From NCBI RefSeq assembly GCF_051433165.1, contig NZ_JBHMFS010000012.1, forward strand, positions 100,308 to 164,307: DNA of 64,000 nt. The letters run 5' to 3'. Source of the DNA: Falsiroseomonas sp051433165 (GTDB lineage Bacteria > Pseudomonadota > Alphaproteobacteria > Acetobacterales > Acetobacteraceae). The notes below the pieces were generated by a model. The model saw only the letters and a program-made list of their open reading frames with translations. It made no database searches and was not told where the DNA came from. Of the stretch, positions 1 through 9,322 are shown one piece after another (within the stretch, counting starts at the first letter, position 1; each line of letters opens with the position of its first letter). Position numbers and translations under genes: made by a program.

Positions 1-1
1 C

Positions 2-100
2 AAGCCGGGCGCGGTGACGCAGCGTTTGCAGGCGGCCTATGAGGCGGTGGTGCGCGGCACCACCAACGCGCATCCGGAATGGCGCGCCGCCGTCAGTTGA
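2..100 (+). CDS. 3' end of an aminotransferase-like gene (partial)
   Basis: An open frame enters from the left edge and ends at a TGA, giving 32 residues that finish PEWRAAVS. The pattern PGAVTQRLQAAYEAVVRG resembles the C-terminus of class IV (branched-chain type) aminotransferases, where a GPVTRR-like stretch is followed by an amphipathic helix. This is resemblance from memory over a very short piece, so the family call is tentative. The last 8 bases overlap the end of the convergent hyuA gene. Confidence 0.45.
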   Translation, partial: KPGAVTQRLQAAYEAVVRGTTNAHPEWRAAVS

Positions 101-2141
101 ATTCGACCACGAGGTTCAGCGCCGCATCGACGCTGGCGCGGGACCCGGGCGGCAGGACCAGAGTGCTCTCGCGCTCTTCAACCAAGGCCGGGCCGGCCAG
201 CGTGTCGCCCGGGCGTAGCGCCGTGCGGTCATGCACCGCAGCTTGCACGAAGCCGGTGCCGAACCAGGCCGGGCGCGTGCCTTTCAGGGATTTTGCGGCG
301 CCTGCGCGCGGGCGCGCCAATTCCAGCTTCGGCGTCGGGCCGGCGACGATGACGCGCCAGCCGACCGTCTCCACCGGCAGGGTGGGTTCGGTGCGGCCGT
401 ACAGGCGGCGGTACTCGGCCTCAAAGGCCGTGCGCAGCGCATCGCGGTCCAGCGAGGCGACCTCCGCCTCCACCTGGTAGCCCTGGCCGGCATAGCGCAT
501 CGCGGCGATGCGGCGGATGGTGATCTCCGTGACGCCGGCCTCCGCCACCATGGCGCGGCCTTCCACCTCCATCTCCGCAAGCATGGCGCGCAGCCGGTCG
601 AGATCCAGCGTTGCCAATGGCGCGACCATGGCGCGCAGATGCGCGAAGGAGATCGGCGCGGCGAGGAACCCGAAGGCCGAGGCGACGCCCGCGCCGGGTG
701 GCGAGATCAGCTTCGGCAGACCAAGCTTCATGGCGATGGCACAGGCATGCACCGGGCCAGCGCCGCCGATCGGCACCATGGTATAGCCCTCGATCCGCCG
801 CGCCTTTTCCAGCGCATGCACGGCGGCGGCCTGCGCCATGGATTGGTTCACCGTCTCATGCACCGCCCAGGCCGCCTCCAGCGCGGAGAGGCCGAGCGGG
901 GTGCCGATATGCTGCGCAATGGCGCGTTCCGCCGCCGCGACATCCAGCGTCATGTCGCCGCCGAGGAAGCTGTCGGGTGCCAGGTAGCCGAGTAGCAAAT
1001 CCGCATCCGTCACCGTGGGCAGCGTGCCGCCCAGCCCGTAGCAGGCGGGCCCGGGATCGCTGCTGGCGCTGTCGGGGCCAACGCGGATCAGGCCGAGGCG
1101 ATCGACGCGGGCGATGGAGCCACCGCCAGCGCCGATCTCGATCATCTCGATGACCGGTACCTTCAGGGGAAACCCGCTGCCTTTTCGGAAGCGGTCTACT
1201 CGGGAAACTTCGAAATCCAGGCTGCGCTGCGGTTCGCCACCATCGATCAGCGCGGCCTTGGCCGTGGTGCCGCCCATGTCGAAGCAGAGGATGTCGGCGG
1301 CGCCGGCGGATTGACCGATGACGCGCGCGGCCTGCACGCCACCGGCGGGGCCGGATTGCACCAGGCGGATCGGGTGCCGCGCCGCCACATTTTCACGAAC
1401 CGTGCCGCCATCCGAGAGCATCAGGAACAGCGGGCCGGTGAGGCCGGCGCCGCGCAGGCCGTCACCGAGGCGCGCCAGGTAGCGTTCGAAGACCGGCTGC
1501 ACATAGGCGTTGCAGATGGTGGTGGTGCCGCGCTCGTACTCGCCGATTTCCGGCACGAGATCGGAGGACAGGCACAGTGTCAGCTCCGGCGCCTCCTGTT
1601 TCGCGAGCTCGGCCAGACGGCGTTCATGCACGGGGTTCAGGAAGGCGTGCAGCAGGCAGATGGCCAGCGCCTGCGCGCCACCATCGCGCAGCGCACGGAT
1701 GGCCTGGCGCGCGGCGTCCTCATCCAGTTCCGTCAGAACGGTGCCATCGGCGCGCAGCCGTTCCGGCACGCCGAGGCGCAGGCGGCGGGGCACCAGCGGA
1801 TCGGGGCGGCGCATGAACAGGTCGTAGGTGTCGTGGCGCAGTTCGGTGCCGATTTCCGGCACGTCGCGAAAGCCTTCGGTGGTGAGGAAGCCGGTCGGGA
1901 CGCCGCGGCGTTCGATCAGCGCATTGGCGACGAGGGTGGTGCCGTGGATGACGTGGCGCACCTCGGCGGGGGACACGCCATGCTGGGCCAGCAGGCCCGC
2001 GATGCCGGCGAGCACGGCCTGTTCCGGCGCATGCGGCGTGGTCAGAACCTTGCCGTTCAGCAGGCGGCCATCGCGCGTGTCGAGCAGCACGAAATCGGTG
2101 AAGGTGCCGCCGATATCGACGCCGATCTGCCAGGGCTGCAT
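93..2141 (-). CDS. hyuA: hydantoinase/oxoprolinase subunit A family protein
   Basis: This is the ATP-dependent half of a hydantoinase/5-oxoprolinase-type enzyme, which opens cyclic amides such as N-methylhydantoin or 5-oxoproline in the cytoplasm with subunit B. The N-terminus carries the actin-like phosphate-binding motif GVDIGGTFTD, and a second nucleotide loop FDMGGTTAK lies near residue 290. Both are typical of the Hydantoinase_A fold, and about 680 residues is normal for the separate subunit. The ATG at 2139-2141 shares its A with the TGA of hyuB (TGATG), so the two are translationally coupled; a GTG one codon upstream is also possible. Substrate is not predictable, because acetone/acetophenone carboxylase subunits share this fold. 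There is no transporter next to it. Confidence 0.88.
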   Translation of the reverse strand: MQPWQIGVDIGGTFTDFVLLDTRDGRLLNGKVLTTPHAPEQAVLAGIAGLLAQHGVSPAEVRHVIHGTTLVANALIERRGVPTGFLTTEGFRDVPEIGTELRHDTYDLFMRRPDPLVPRRLRLGVPERLRADGTVLTELDEDAARQAIRALRDGGAQALAICLLHAFLNPVHERRLAELAKQEAPELTLCLSSDLVPEIGEYERGTTTICNAYVQPVFERYLARLGDGLRGAGLTGPLFLMLSDGGTVRENVAARHPIRLVQSGPAGGVQAARVIGQSAGAADILCFDMGGTTAKAALIDGGEPQRSLDFEVSRVDRFRKGSGFPLKVPVIEMIEIGAGGGSIARVDRLGLIRVGPDSASSDPGPACYGLGGTLPTVTDADLLLGYLAPDSFLGGDMTLDVAAAERAIAQHIGTPLGLSALEAAWAVHETVNQSMAQAAAVHALEKARRIEGYTMVPIGGAGPVHACAIAMKLGLPKLISPPGAGVASAFGFLAAPISFAHLRAMVAPLATLDLDRLRAMLAEMEVEGRAMVAEAGVTEITIRRIAAMRYAGQGYQVEAEVASLDRDALRTAFEAEYRRLYGRTEPTLPVETVGWRVIVAGPTPKLELARPRAGAAKSLKGTRPAWFGTGFVQAAVHDRTALRPGDTLAGPALVEERESTLVLPPGSRASVDAALNLVVEFN

Positions 2142-3730
2142 CACAGGTAGCCCTCGGCTGCGTCGTGGTCTCGCGCTGTGGCGCTGCGGTCCGCGGGCGG
2201 GCCGAAGCCGCCACCGCCGGGGGTCTCGAAGACCAGCGTGTCGCCGGGGTGCAGGACCAGCCGCGCTTTGGCGGCCACCTGCGTGCCGTTCAGCAGGTCG
2301 CGCCCGCCCCGACCCGCCTCGCCGCCCAGCAAACCGCGCGGCGGGTGCTGCACGCGTTCGTGGCGGTAGGTGGCGGTGACGGGCTTGTCGCCCATCACGC
2401 GGAAGCCAAGGCGCTGGCCCAAGCCGCCACGCATCGCGCCATCGCCGCCGCTGCCGGGGATCAGCGATTTCTCGGTGATCAGCATGGGCGCCGCATTCTC
2501 GAACTGCTCCACCGGCTGGGTGGCGACGTTGGAGGGGAAGGACAGGCAGGCGGCGCCGTCATGCGACGCTGCGGCGCCATGGCCGCCATTCATGAAGAAC
2601 ATGCGGACATAGCGGCGGCCATCGGCGTGCTCGCCGGTGAAGTACACATTCCACAAGGGGCTGCCGGATTCGGCGACGACGCGATCCGGGATCAGCTTGC
2701 CCAAGGCCGACAGCACCAGCATCGGCAGGTAATGGCCCGTCAGGTGCCGCCCCCAGACCGGCGCGGGGCGGCGCGGATTGACGATGGAGCCCTCCGGCGC
2801 AATCAGCGTGATCGGCCGGAAGCAGCCATCATTGTTCGGCGTCGTCGGATCGAAGGCGCATTTCACCGCGTAGTTGGAATAGGCACGGGAGAAGTTGATC
2901 GGCGAATTCACCGGGCGCGCGATCTGCGCATCCGTGCCGGTGAAATCCAGCGTGAGCTGGTCGCCCTTCACCTCAAGCCGCAGGCGGATGGTGACGGGGT
3001 GTTCGAAGCCATCGGCGGTGACCTCATCGAACACCTCGCCATCCGGCACCGCGGCGATCGCCTCCCGCATCGCGCGTTCGGAACGGGCGAAGATTTCGGC
3101 GGACAGCGTATCCGCATCGGCGATGCCTTCCTCCGCCAGGATGCGCAGCAGACGTGGTGCGGCCTGGTCGTACATGGCGAATTGCGCGCGCAGATCGCCG
3201 ATCACTTCCTCCGGCAGGCGCAGATTGGCTTCGAGGAAGGCGAAGACGTCCTCATTCTCCACACCGCCGCGCAGGATGCGGGCGACGGGGATGGTGAGGC
3301 CCTCCTCCCAGGAATCGCGCGCCTCCACGCTGGGGGCGCCGCCGATATCGGTGGCGTGGAAGGTGCTGCCGATCCAGGCCATGATGCGGCCGGCGTGGAA
3401 CACCGGCTTGACCATGGTGATGTCGTTCAGATGGCCGGTGCCGAGATAGCCGTCATTCGAGATCAGCACATCGCCATCCACCAGGCGTTCCGCCGGGATC
3501 TTCCGCAGCATCGCCGCCAGCGTCACCGGCATGGTGCCGACGAAGCTGGGCACGGAGCGGGAGGATTGGGCAAACTGCCGGCCGGTGCTGTCCATCAACC
3601 CAACGGCCATGTCCCAATTATCGCGGACCACGGACGAAAAGCTGGTGCGGACGAAGGCCTCGGCGGCCTCGTCCATCAGGCCGGCGATGCGCGCCCAGGC
3701 GGTGCCGAGGCGAAGCGCGGAGATCGACAT
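2141..3730 (-). CDS. hyuB: hydantoinase B/oxoprolinase family subunit
   Basis: A 529-residue Hydantoinase_B family protein, partner of HyuA in ATP-dependent opening of a hydantoin- or oxoproline-like ring. Family signatures are the early block with DEAAEAFVRTSFS and VRDNWDMAVGLMD, the segment DGDVLISNDGYLGTGHLND, and the late glycine-rich stretch GSGGDGAMRGGLGQRLGF. Length matches the separate B subunit. The start ATG overlaps the TGA of the upstream thiamine-diphosphate enzyme gene by one base (TGATG) and the end overlaps hyuA, so the three genes form one tightly coupled minus-strand operon. The ring-opening assignment is family knowledge; the true substrate is unknown. Confidence 0.88.
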   Translation of the reverse strand: MSISALRLGTAWARIAGLMDEAAEAFVRTSFSSVVRDNWDMAVGLMDSTGRQFAQSSRSVPSFVGTMPVTLAAMLRKIPAERLVDGDVLISNDGYLGTGHLNDITMVKPVFHAGRIMAWIGSTFHATDIGGAPSVEARDSWEEGLTIPVARILRGGVENEDVFAFLEANLRLPEEVIGDLRAQFAMYDQAAPRLLRILAEEGIADADTLSAEIFARSERAMREAIAAVPDGEVFDEVTADGFEHPVTIRLRLEVKGDQLTLDFTGTDAQIARPVNSPINFSRAYSNYAVKCAFDPTTPNNDGCFRPITLIAPEGSIVNPRRPAPVWGRHLTGHYLPMLVLSALGKLIPDRVVAESGSPLWNVYFTGEHADGRRYVRMFFMNGGHGAAASHDGAACLSFPSNVATQPVEQFENAAPMLITEKSLIPGSGGDGAMRGGLGQRLGFRVMGDKPVTATYRHERVQHPPRGLLGGEAGRGGRDLLNGTQVAAKARLVLHPGDTLVFETPGGGGFGPPADRSATARDHDAAEGYL

Positions 3731-5379
3731 CAGCCGCGCATCGCCTGCAACTGCGCGGGGTAGCCGGCGGGGTTGACCTGCACGTCGATCAGGCTCGGCC
3801 CGTCCACGGCGAAGGCGGCACGGAGCGCCTCGCGGTAGCCCTCGGGCGTGTCGGCATGGAAGCCGCGCACGCCAAAACCTTCTGCCACCTGGGCGAAGTT
3901 CGTCGGCGTGAAGGCAACGCCGGCGGGCGCAAGCTGGCGCTGCTGCTGCTTGATGTCGATCAGCGACAGCGCGCTGTCATTGAACACCACCGTCACCAGC
4001 TTCGCGCCGGTCTGCGCCGCCGTGGCCAATTCGCCGACGCACATCATCAGCCCACCATCGCCGGTGAAGGCGATGCCACCCCGCGCCGGGTCATGCAGCG
4101 CCGCGGCCAGCGCCGCCGGCAGCGCGAATCCCATGGAAGCCAGGCCGTTCGAGATCAGCAGGTCGCGCGGCGCCTCGCATTGCCAGAAGGCGGTGGCGGA
4201 GAACATATGCGCCCCCGCATCCACCGCCACGCGCGGCGCATGCCCCGCCGCACGCGCTTCCTGCTGCGCCAGGCGCACGATGTCGGGCGGGGAGACACCG
4301 CCCTGCCCGCGCCATTCCAGCGCCGCCAGCGCATCGGTGCGCAGCTTTGCGATCTCCGCCACGGTCCAGTCCGACGGCTTCGGCCGCAGCGTGGCCAGGC
4401 TGTCCGCAATCGCACCATGCAGCGCCGCCTTCGGCTGGGCGTAGCGCACGGGATGCGGTCGCAGCGCCACGTCGAGAATCGGTGCGGTATAGCGCCAGGG
4501 CTGCAGGATCAGCTCCACCGGGTCCAGCCCGACCTGGATGATCAGGTCCGCGGCGCCGACGCAGGGTGCTTCCAGCGATCCGCCGGTGAACAGCCCGGCA
4601 TAGAGCGGATGCGCATCCGGCATCACGCCCTTCGCCTTGTAGGTGACCAGCACGGGGCAGCCCAGTGCCTCCGCCAGTTGGCGCAGTGCCGCGGTGGCTT
4701 GGGCTTCCGCCGCTTCCAGCCCGACCAGGATCACCGGGCGCCGCGCCTGCGCCAGCAGTGCCGCGGCATCACCTATCGGCGGCGCGGGCGCAGGCTCCGC
4801 GGCGCGCGGCGGGGCGGGCAGCGCGGTGCGGCGCGCGGCCTGGCCGGTCAGGTCCAGATGCACGGCGCCGCGCGGGGCGGCGAGCGTCAGGTCCAGCAGC
4901 GCGCCGATTTCTTCGGCCGGTGCCTCACCCTCAGCACGCGCATAGCCCTTGGCAATGGCCACCGTCGAAGCCTGCTGGTCGAAGACCTGATGCGTGACAT
5001 AGGCGAGTTGCGCGGGCGTGAAGCCATCCGACAGCAGCAGCAGCGGCGCGCGTTCCAGCATGGCGCAGGCCAGGCCATTGGCGGCGTTGGAAACGCCCGG
5101 GCCCTTCGTGGTCATCACCACGCCCGGCGCGCCGGTCAGTTCCGCATCCGCCAGCGCCATCATCGCCGCATTGGCTTCCTGCCGCGCCAGGATGAAGTCG
5201 ATGCCAAAGCGCGGCGCCGCCGCGATCACATCGAGCGAGGACCCGCCGCCGGGCACGCCCCAGATGCGCTTCGTGCCGCGCTGGGCCAGCGCGGCCAGCA
5301 GCGCCTCCGCCACCGTCCGGGTCTCCGCCTGGGCTTCGGGCATGATCTGGATACTCCCACCTTGGCCCATCATCTGCAC
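3730..5379 (-). CDS. thiamine-diphosphate-binding enzyme, acetolactate-synthase-like
   Basis: A 549-residue enzyme of the acetolactate synthase/benzoylformate decarboxylase superfamily. The catalytic glutamate that activates ThDP is in ARQEANA (E68), after the PGGGSS loop. The Mg-ThDP motif begins at GDGG (440-443) and ends at the asparagine of FND (467). The three-domain order Pyr, central and PP is recognisable. Such enzymes decarboxylate or carboligate 2-oxo acids. It is first in the hyu operon and divergent from the SDR gene, which points to a catabolic role rather than branched-chain biosynthesis; no regulatory subunit is adjacent. The start could also be the internal ATG at residue 13 (MPEAQAET). 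Substrate cannot be called. Confidence 0.82.
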   Translation of the reverse strand: MQMMGQGGSIQIMPEAQAETRTVAEALLAALAQRGTKRIWGVPGGGSSLDVIAAAPRFGIDFILARQEANAAMMALADAELTGAPGVVMTTKGPGVSNAANGLACAMLERAPLLLLSDGFTPAQLAYVTHQVFDQQASTVAIAKGYARAEGEAPAEEIGALLDLTLAAPRGAVHLDLTGQAARRTALPAPPRAAEPAPAPPIGDAAALLAQARRPVILVGLEAAEAQATAALRQLAEALGCPVLVTYKAKGVMPDAHPLYAGLFTGGSLEAPCVGAADLIIQVGLDPVELILQPWRYTAPILDVALRPHPVRYAQPKAALHGAIADSLATLRPKPSDWTVAEIAKLRTDALAALEWRGQGGVSPPDIVRLAQQEARAAGHAPRVAVDAGAHMFSATAFWQCEAPRDLLISNGLASMGFALPAALAAALHDPARGGIAFTGDGGLMMCVGELATAAQTGAKLVTVVFNDSALSLIDIKQQQRQLAPAGVAFTPTNFAQVAEGFGVRGFHADTPEGYREALRAAFAVDGPSLIDVQVNPAGYPAQLQAMRG

Positions 5380-5452
5380 CGGCCGGGGCGGCTTGCCAAG
5401 CCATGCGCGGATGGCCTCTGCTGGGGGCCGAACGTATCAAGGAGACGGGGTC

Positions 5453-6199
5453 ATGGCGGATTTCACGGGCAAACGCGTGCTGGTGGCAGGCGGGTCGCGA
5501 GGTATCGGGCGCTCCGTCGCGCTGGGCTTCGCCCAGGCGGGTGCCGCGGTTTCCATCTGCGCCCGCGACGCCAAGGCGCTGGAGGCGACGCGGGCGGAGA
5601 TTGCGGCGCTCGGCGTCACAGCGCACGCCACCTCCGCCGATCTCGGCGTGGCGGATCAGGTGACGGGCTGGGTGGACCAGGCGGCGCAGGCGCTGGGGGG
5701 CGTCGATGTGCTGGTGAACAACGCCAGCGGCTTCGGCGCGAAGGATACCGAGGAGGATTGGGCGCGCGGGCTGAATGTGGACGTGATGGCCACGGTGCGC
5801 GCCAGTCGCGCCGCCACGGCGCATCTGAAGGCCAGTCGCGGGTCCATCGTCAACGTCTCCTCCATCTCCGGCTTCCGGCCCTCGCTGAGGACGCCCGCCT
5901 ATGCGGCGGTGAAGGCGTTGCTGGTGAACTACACGTCCAGCCAGGCGGCCGCGTTCGGGCCGGATGGGGTGCGGGTGAATGCGGTGGCGCCTGGTTCCAT
6001 CGAATTTCCGGGCGGGTCCTGGGAACAGCGACGCAGCAGCGATCCGGCGCTGTACAACCGCATCCTGAGCCTGATCCCCTTCGGCCGCCTCGGCACGCCG
6101 GAGGAAGTGGCGGAGGTGGTGCTGTTCCTGGCAAGCCCGGCGGCGCGCTGGGTGACGGGGCAGACCATCATCGTCGATGGCGGCCAGATGCTCGGGTAG
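5453..6199 (+). CDS. short-chain dehydrogenase/reductase
   Basis: A 248-residue classical SDR, an NAD(P)H-dependent oxidoreductase. It has the cofactor loop AGGSRGIG (residues 12-19), NNAS (89-92), serines at 136-139 in NVSSISG, and the catalytic Y150-x3-K154 in AYAAVK. It ends with the usual TGQTIIVDGGQ. An AAGGAGA ribosome site at 5439-5445 sits 7 bases before the ATG and rules out the longer open frame that runs antisense through the previous gene. It is divergent from the ThDP enzyme (73-base shared leader) and 57 bases ahead of the UxaA-family gene, probably the same transcript. Substrate unknown; sugar-acid or hydroxy-acid oxidation would fit the neighbours. Confidence 0.9.
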   Translation: MADFTGKRVLVAGGSRGIGRSVALGFAQAGAAVSICARDAKALEATRAEIAALGVTAHATSADLGVADQVTGWVDQAAQALGGVDVLVNNASGFGAKDTEEDWARGLNVDVMATVRASRAATAHLKASRGSIVNVSSISGFRPSLRTPAYAAVKALLVNYTSSQAAAFGPDGVRVNAVAPGSIEFPGGSWEQRRSSDPALYNRILSLIPFGRLGTPEEVAEVVLFLASPAARWVTGQTIIVDGGQMLG

Positions 6200-6256
6200 C
6201 GCGGGCTGACAGGCGCGGTGGAACATGGTGAATTGGGGAAAACGGAGACGCCCCCA

Positions 6257-7804
6257 ATGATCGACCTGAAAGCCAAGCGCCTGAACGGCCCCGTCATCCG
6301 CCTGCACCCGGACGACAATGTGGTGGTGGCGCGGATCGATATCGAGCCGGGCACATCGATCCCCGGCGAGAACATGCTGGCGCGCAACGCGGTGCCAGCA
6401 GGCTACAAGATCGCCACCACGCAGCTTCGCAAGGGTGACCCGGTGCTGAAGTACCAGGTCACCATCGGCTTCGCGGCGGAGGATATTCCCGCCGGCACCA
6501 TGGTGCATGCCCACAACATCGATTTCCGCGAATTCGACCGCGACTACGCGATCGGCCGTGACTACCGCCCTGTGGAGATGATCCCGGAGGATCAGCGCAA
6601 GACGTTTGAGGGCTACGTCCGCGCCGATGGCCGCGTCGGCACGCGCAACTTCATCGCCGTCGTCTCATCCGTGAATTGTTCCGCCACCGTGTCCCACGCC
6701 GTGGCGGATTGGTTCACGCCGGAGCGGATGGCGGAATGGCCGAATGTGGATGGCGTCGCTGCTTTCACCCATTCCACCGGCTGCGGCATGGAATTATCGG
6801 GAGAGCCGATGCAGCTGCTGCGCCGCACCCTCGGCGGCTACATGCGCCACCCGAATGTGGCCGGCGTGGTGGTGATCGGCCTGGGGTGTGAGCGCAACCA
6901 GATCGCCGGGCTGCTGGCCGAGCAGGGGCTGACGCCGGGGCCGCTGCTGCGGTCGCTGGTGATGCAGGAAGTCGGCGGCACGCGCAAAAGCATCGAAGCC
7001 GGCGTCGCCGTGGTGAAAGAGATGATGGCGGAGGCCAACAAGGCGACCCGCGAAACCGTCTCCGCTGCGCATCTTTCCGTTGGCCTGCAATGCGGTGGCT
7101 CGGATGGCTTTTCCTCCATCACGGCAAATCCGGCGCTGGGGGCGGCAATGGATTTGCTGGTGCGCCACGGCGGCACCGCCATCCTGTCCGAAACGCCCGA
7201 GATCTACGGCGTCGAGCACACGCTGACGCGCCGCGCCGTCAGCCAGGAGGTCGGTGAGAAGCTGATCGAGCGCATCCGCTGGTGGAAGGATGTCTACACC
7301 CCGGGCCGCGACACGCAGATCAATGGCGTGGTCAGCCCCGGCAACCAGGCCGGCGGCCTTGCCAACATTCTCGAGAAGTCGCTGGGGTCTTCGATGAAGG
7401 GCGGCACCGGGCCGCTGATGGACGTGTTCCGCTATGCCGAGCCCATCACCACCAAGGGCTTCGTCTTCATGGACACGCCAGGCTTCGACCCGGTCTCTGC
7501 CACCGGCCAGGTCGCCGGCGGCGCGAACATGATCGCCTTCACCACCGGCCGCGGCTCGATGTATGGCGCGAAGCCCGTGCCCTCCGTGAAACTCGCCACC
7601 AACACGCCCATGTTCCGCCGGCTGGAGGAGGACATGGACATCAATTGCGGTGAGATCCTGGACGGCACCGCCAGCCTGTCCGAGATGGGCGAGCGCATCC
7701 TGGACCTGCTGCTGCGCACGGCCTCCGGCGAGCCGACGAAAAGCGAGCAGCTCGGCCTCGGCAAGCATGAATTCGCGCCGTGGCAGATCGGCATCACCGG
7801 CTGA
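6257..7804 (+). CDS. UxaA family hydrolase/altronate dehydratase-like enzyme
   Basis: A 515-residue member of the altronate dehydratase (UxaA/GarD) family, iron-dependent dehydratases of sugar acids. The first ~95 residues form the SAF-like domain (HPDDNVVVARIDI). The catalytic part follows, with GYVRADGRVGTRNFIA, the cysteine-containing THSTGCGM and GLGCERNQ, and the block LQCGGSDGFSSITANPA. The chosen ATG has GGAGA 9 bases upstream and begins MIDLKAKR; a start 13 codons earlier is open but has no ribosome site. Linkage to the SDR suggests a dehydrogenase plus dehydratase route for a sugar acid. Which acid is used cannot be read from the sequence. Confidence 0.85.
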   Translation: MIDLKAKRLNGPVIRLHPDDNVVVARIDIEPGTSIPGENMLARNAVPAGYKIATTQLRKGDPVLKYQVTIGFAAEDIPAGTMVHAHNIDFREFDRDYAIGRDYRPVEMIPEDQRKTFEGYVRADGRVGTRNFIAVVSSVNCSATVSHAVADWFTPERMAEWPNVDGVAAFTHSTGCGMELSGEPMQLLRRTLGGYMRHPNVAGVVVIGLGCERNQIAGLLAEQGLTPGPLLRSLVMQEVGGTRKSIEAGVAVVKEMMAEANKATRETVSAAHLSVGLQCGGSDGFSSITANPALGAAMDLLVRHGGTAILSETPEIYGVEHTLTRRAVSQEVGEKLIERIRWWKDVYTPGRDTQINGVVSPGNQAGGLANILEKSLGSSMKGGTGPLMDVFRYAEPITTKGFVFMDTPGFDPVSATGQVAGGANMIAFTTGRGSMYGAKPVPSVKLATNTPMFRRLEEDMDINCGEILDGTASLSEMGERILDLLLRTASGEPTKSEQLGLGKHEFAPWQIGITG

Positions 7805-7864
7805 TCGCTTGACCCGGCGGGCGGGCGGGCCGATGCAGGTCCACCCGCCCCGGAGTGCCCCGTG

Positions 7865-8212
7865 ATGTCCAGCAGCCTGCCACCTTCCGGCCCGTCCCGC
7901 GACGCCGTCAATGGCCCCTCACGCGACGCCGTCGCGATGATGCAGTACGACTCCGCCAAGAAGACCGCGCTGCTGGCCTATCTGCTGTGGTTCTTCCTCG
8001 GCTATTTCGGCGCGCACCGCTTCTATCTCGGCCGCATCGGCTCCGGCATCGCCATGCTGTTGATCTTTTTGGTGTCCTTCCCGCTGGCCTATGTGCTGAT
8101 CGGGATGCTGGGCTTCCTGGTGATCTTCATATGGTGGCTGGTCGATGCCTTGCTGATCCCGGGCATCGTCGCGCAGCACAACGCGGCGCTGATCGCACGA
8201 TTGCAGCGCTGA
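7865..8212 (+). CDS. TM2 domain membrane protein
   Basis: A 115-residue protein with a polar N-terminal tail that contains a repeated GPSRDAV, followed by a TM2 domain. The first transmembrane helix contains LLAYLLWFFLGYFGAHRFYLG; the YFGAHRFYLGR turn is diagnostic. The second helix is followed by an acidic IWWLVDALLIPG end typical of the family. The function of bacterial TM2 proteins is not established. A GGAG at 7852-7855 lies 9 bases before the ATG; a GTG directly upstream (7862) could also serve. The stop abuts the end of the convergent phosphotriesterase gene with no spacer. Confidence 0.85.
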   Translation: MSSSLPPSGPSRDAVNGPSRDAVAMMQYDSAKKTALLAYLLWFFLGYFGAHRFYLGRIGSGIAMLLIFLVSFPLAYVLIGMLGFLVIFIWWLVDALLIPGIVAQHNAALIARLQR

Positions 8213-9250
8213 TCACCCCTGCAGGGTCAGCAGACGCCGCGGCGTCTCCACCAGGATCGCGTCCAGCTCCGCCTGCGAAAAGCCGCGTTCGCGCATGAAG
8301 GGCACGATGTTGCGGAAGATGTGGCCGTAGCCATGCCCGCCGAAGCTGCGTAGCCGGGTCAGGCGGCAGATATCCTGGCTGATCACCAGCTGCGCCCCAT
8401 GGCCACGGTCCACCAGTCGGCGCATCATGTCGATGCGCGTGCCGTCATTCGGCATGTTGATCGGTGCGAAGGACCAGTAGGCATGCTCGTAGCCGAACAG
8501 GTCGAATTCCAGCACGCAGCCGGTATCGGCCAGCGCGAACAGCCGGTCGTCGTCGAAGATCGTGCGGTCCACATGGTCGATGATGGTACGGGGAATGTCG
8601 CCGCCGTGGGCGCGCAGGAAGGCGATGATCTCCGCCGGCTGGTCCGGATGCACGCCGGGATGGATGGTCAGCGCCGCGCCGGTTTCCTGCTGCGCCAGCA
8701 CGGCGCCGGCCATCACCCGGCGCTCCAGCTCGGTCCAGGGCGCGGAACAGCCGATCTCGCCGATGATGCCGGCGCGCACATCCGTCCCCCAGGCGCCGTG
8801 GCGGAGGGCGGCCACCATCTCGGCGGCGAAATCCTCCACGCTGCGGGCGTGGTTGGCGGGGTCCTGGAAATCCTCGACGTAATGGCCGCAGCCCATGACC
8901 ATCTGCACGCCGGTGCGGCGGGAGACCTCCACCAGCCCCTCCGGGTCCGGCGCCAGGCCACCGATGGTCATCTCCACCATGCTGGCGCCGCCCTCGGCGC
9001 GGAACATCTCCAGCTCCGCCACCGCCAGGGCGCGGTCCAGCATCACCGTCTTGCCGGCATGCGGGTGGCGCCCGTAGTCGATGTCGTAGCGGCTTTGCAG
9101 GGTGATGGGCTGCACCAGCTCGGGCCGGCTGGCGATGGCCTGGCGCAGGCTGGGCGGGGTGATGTCGCACAGCACATGCTCATGCATCAGGGTCGGACCC
9201 AGGCTCTCGGGCGCCACCGCGCCCAGCACCGTCTGCACGAAACCCGCCAT
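8213..9250 (-). CDS. phosphotriesterase-family amidohydrolase
   Basis: A 345-residue TIM-barrel metal hydrolase of the phosphotriesterase family. Metal ligands visible are H23 and H25 in LMHEH, a glutamate in IIGEIGCS at the position of the bridging residue, histidines in LTIHPGVH and IIDHVD, and the late aspartate in ISQDIC. The bridging position is glutamate rather than the carboxylated lysine of true organophosphate hydrolases, as reported for the E. coli PHP (YhfV) protein. A lactone or carboxylate ester is therefore a likelier natural substrate. The ATG gives the standard family start (LGPTLMHEHVL). It is divergent from the secreted protein gene. Confidence 0.82.
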   Translation of the reverse strand: MAGFVQTVLGAVAPESLGPTLMHEHVLCDITPPSLRQAIASRPELVQPITLQSRYDIDYGRHPHAGKTVMLDRALAVAELEMFRAEGGASMVEMTIGGLAPDPEGLVEVSRRTGVQMVMGCGHYVEDFQDPANHARSVEDFAAEMVAALRHGAWGTDVRAGIIGEIGCSAPWTELERRVMAGAVLAQQETGAALTIHPGVHPDQPAEIIAFLRAHGGDIPRTIIDHVDRTIFDDDRLFALADTGCVLEFDLFGYEHAYWSFAPINMPNDGTRIDMMRRLVDRGHGAQLVISQDICRLTRLRSFGGHGYGHIFRNIVPFMRERGFSQAELDAILVETPRRLLTLQG

Positions 9251-9322
9251 CCGCCCTGCCCCCGAAATCCCGCCGGCTGCCAGCCTGCGGCGCCAAATGC
9301 GACCGCGCAAGCCGAGGGGGCC

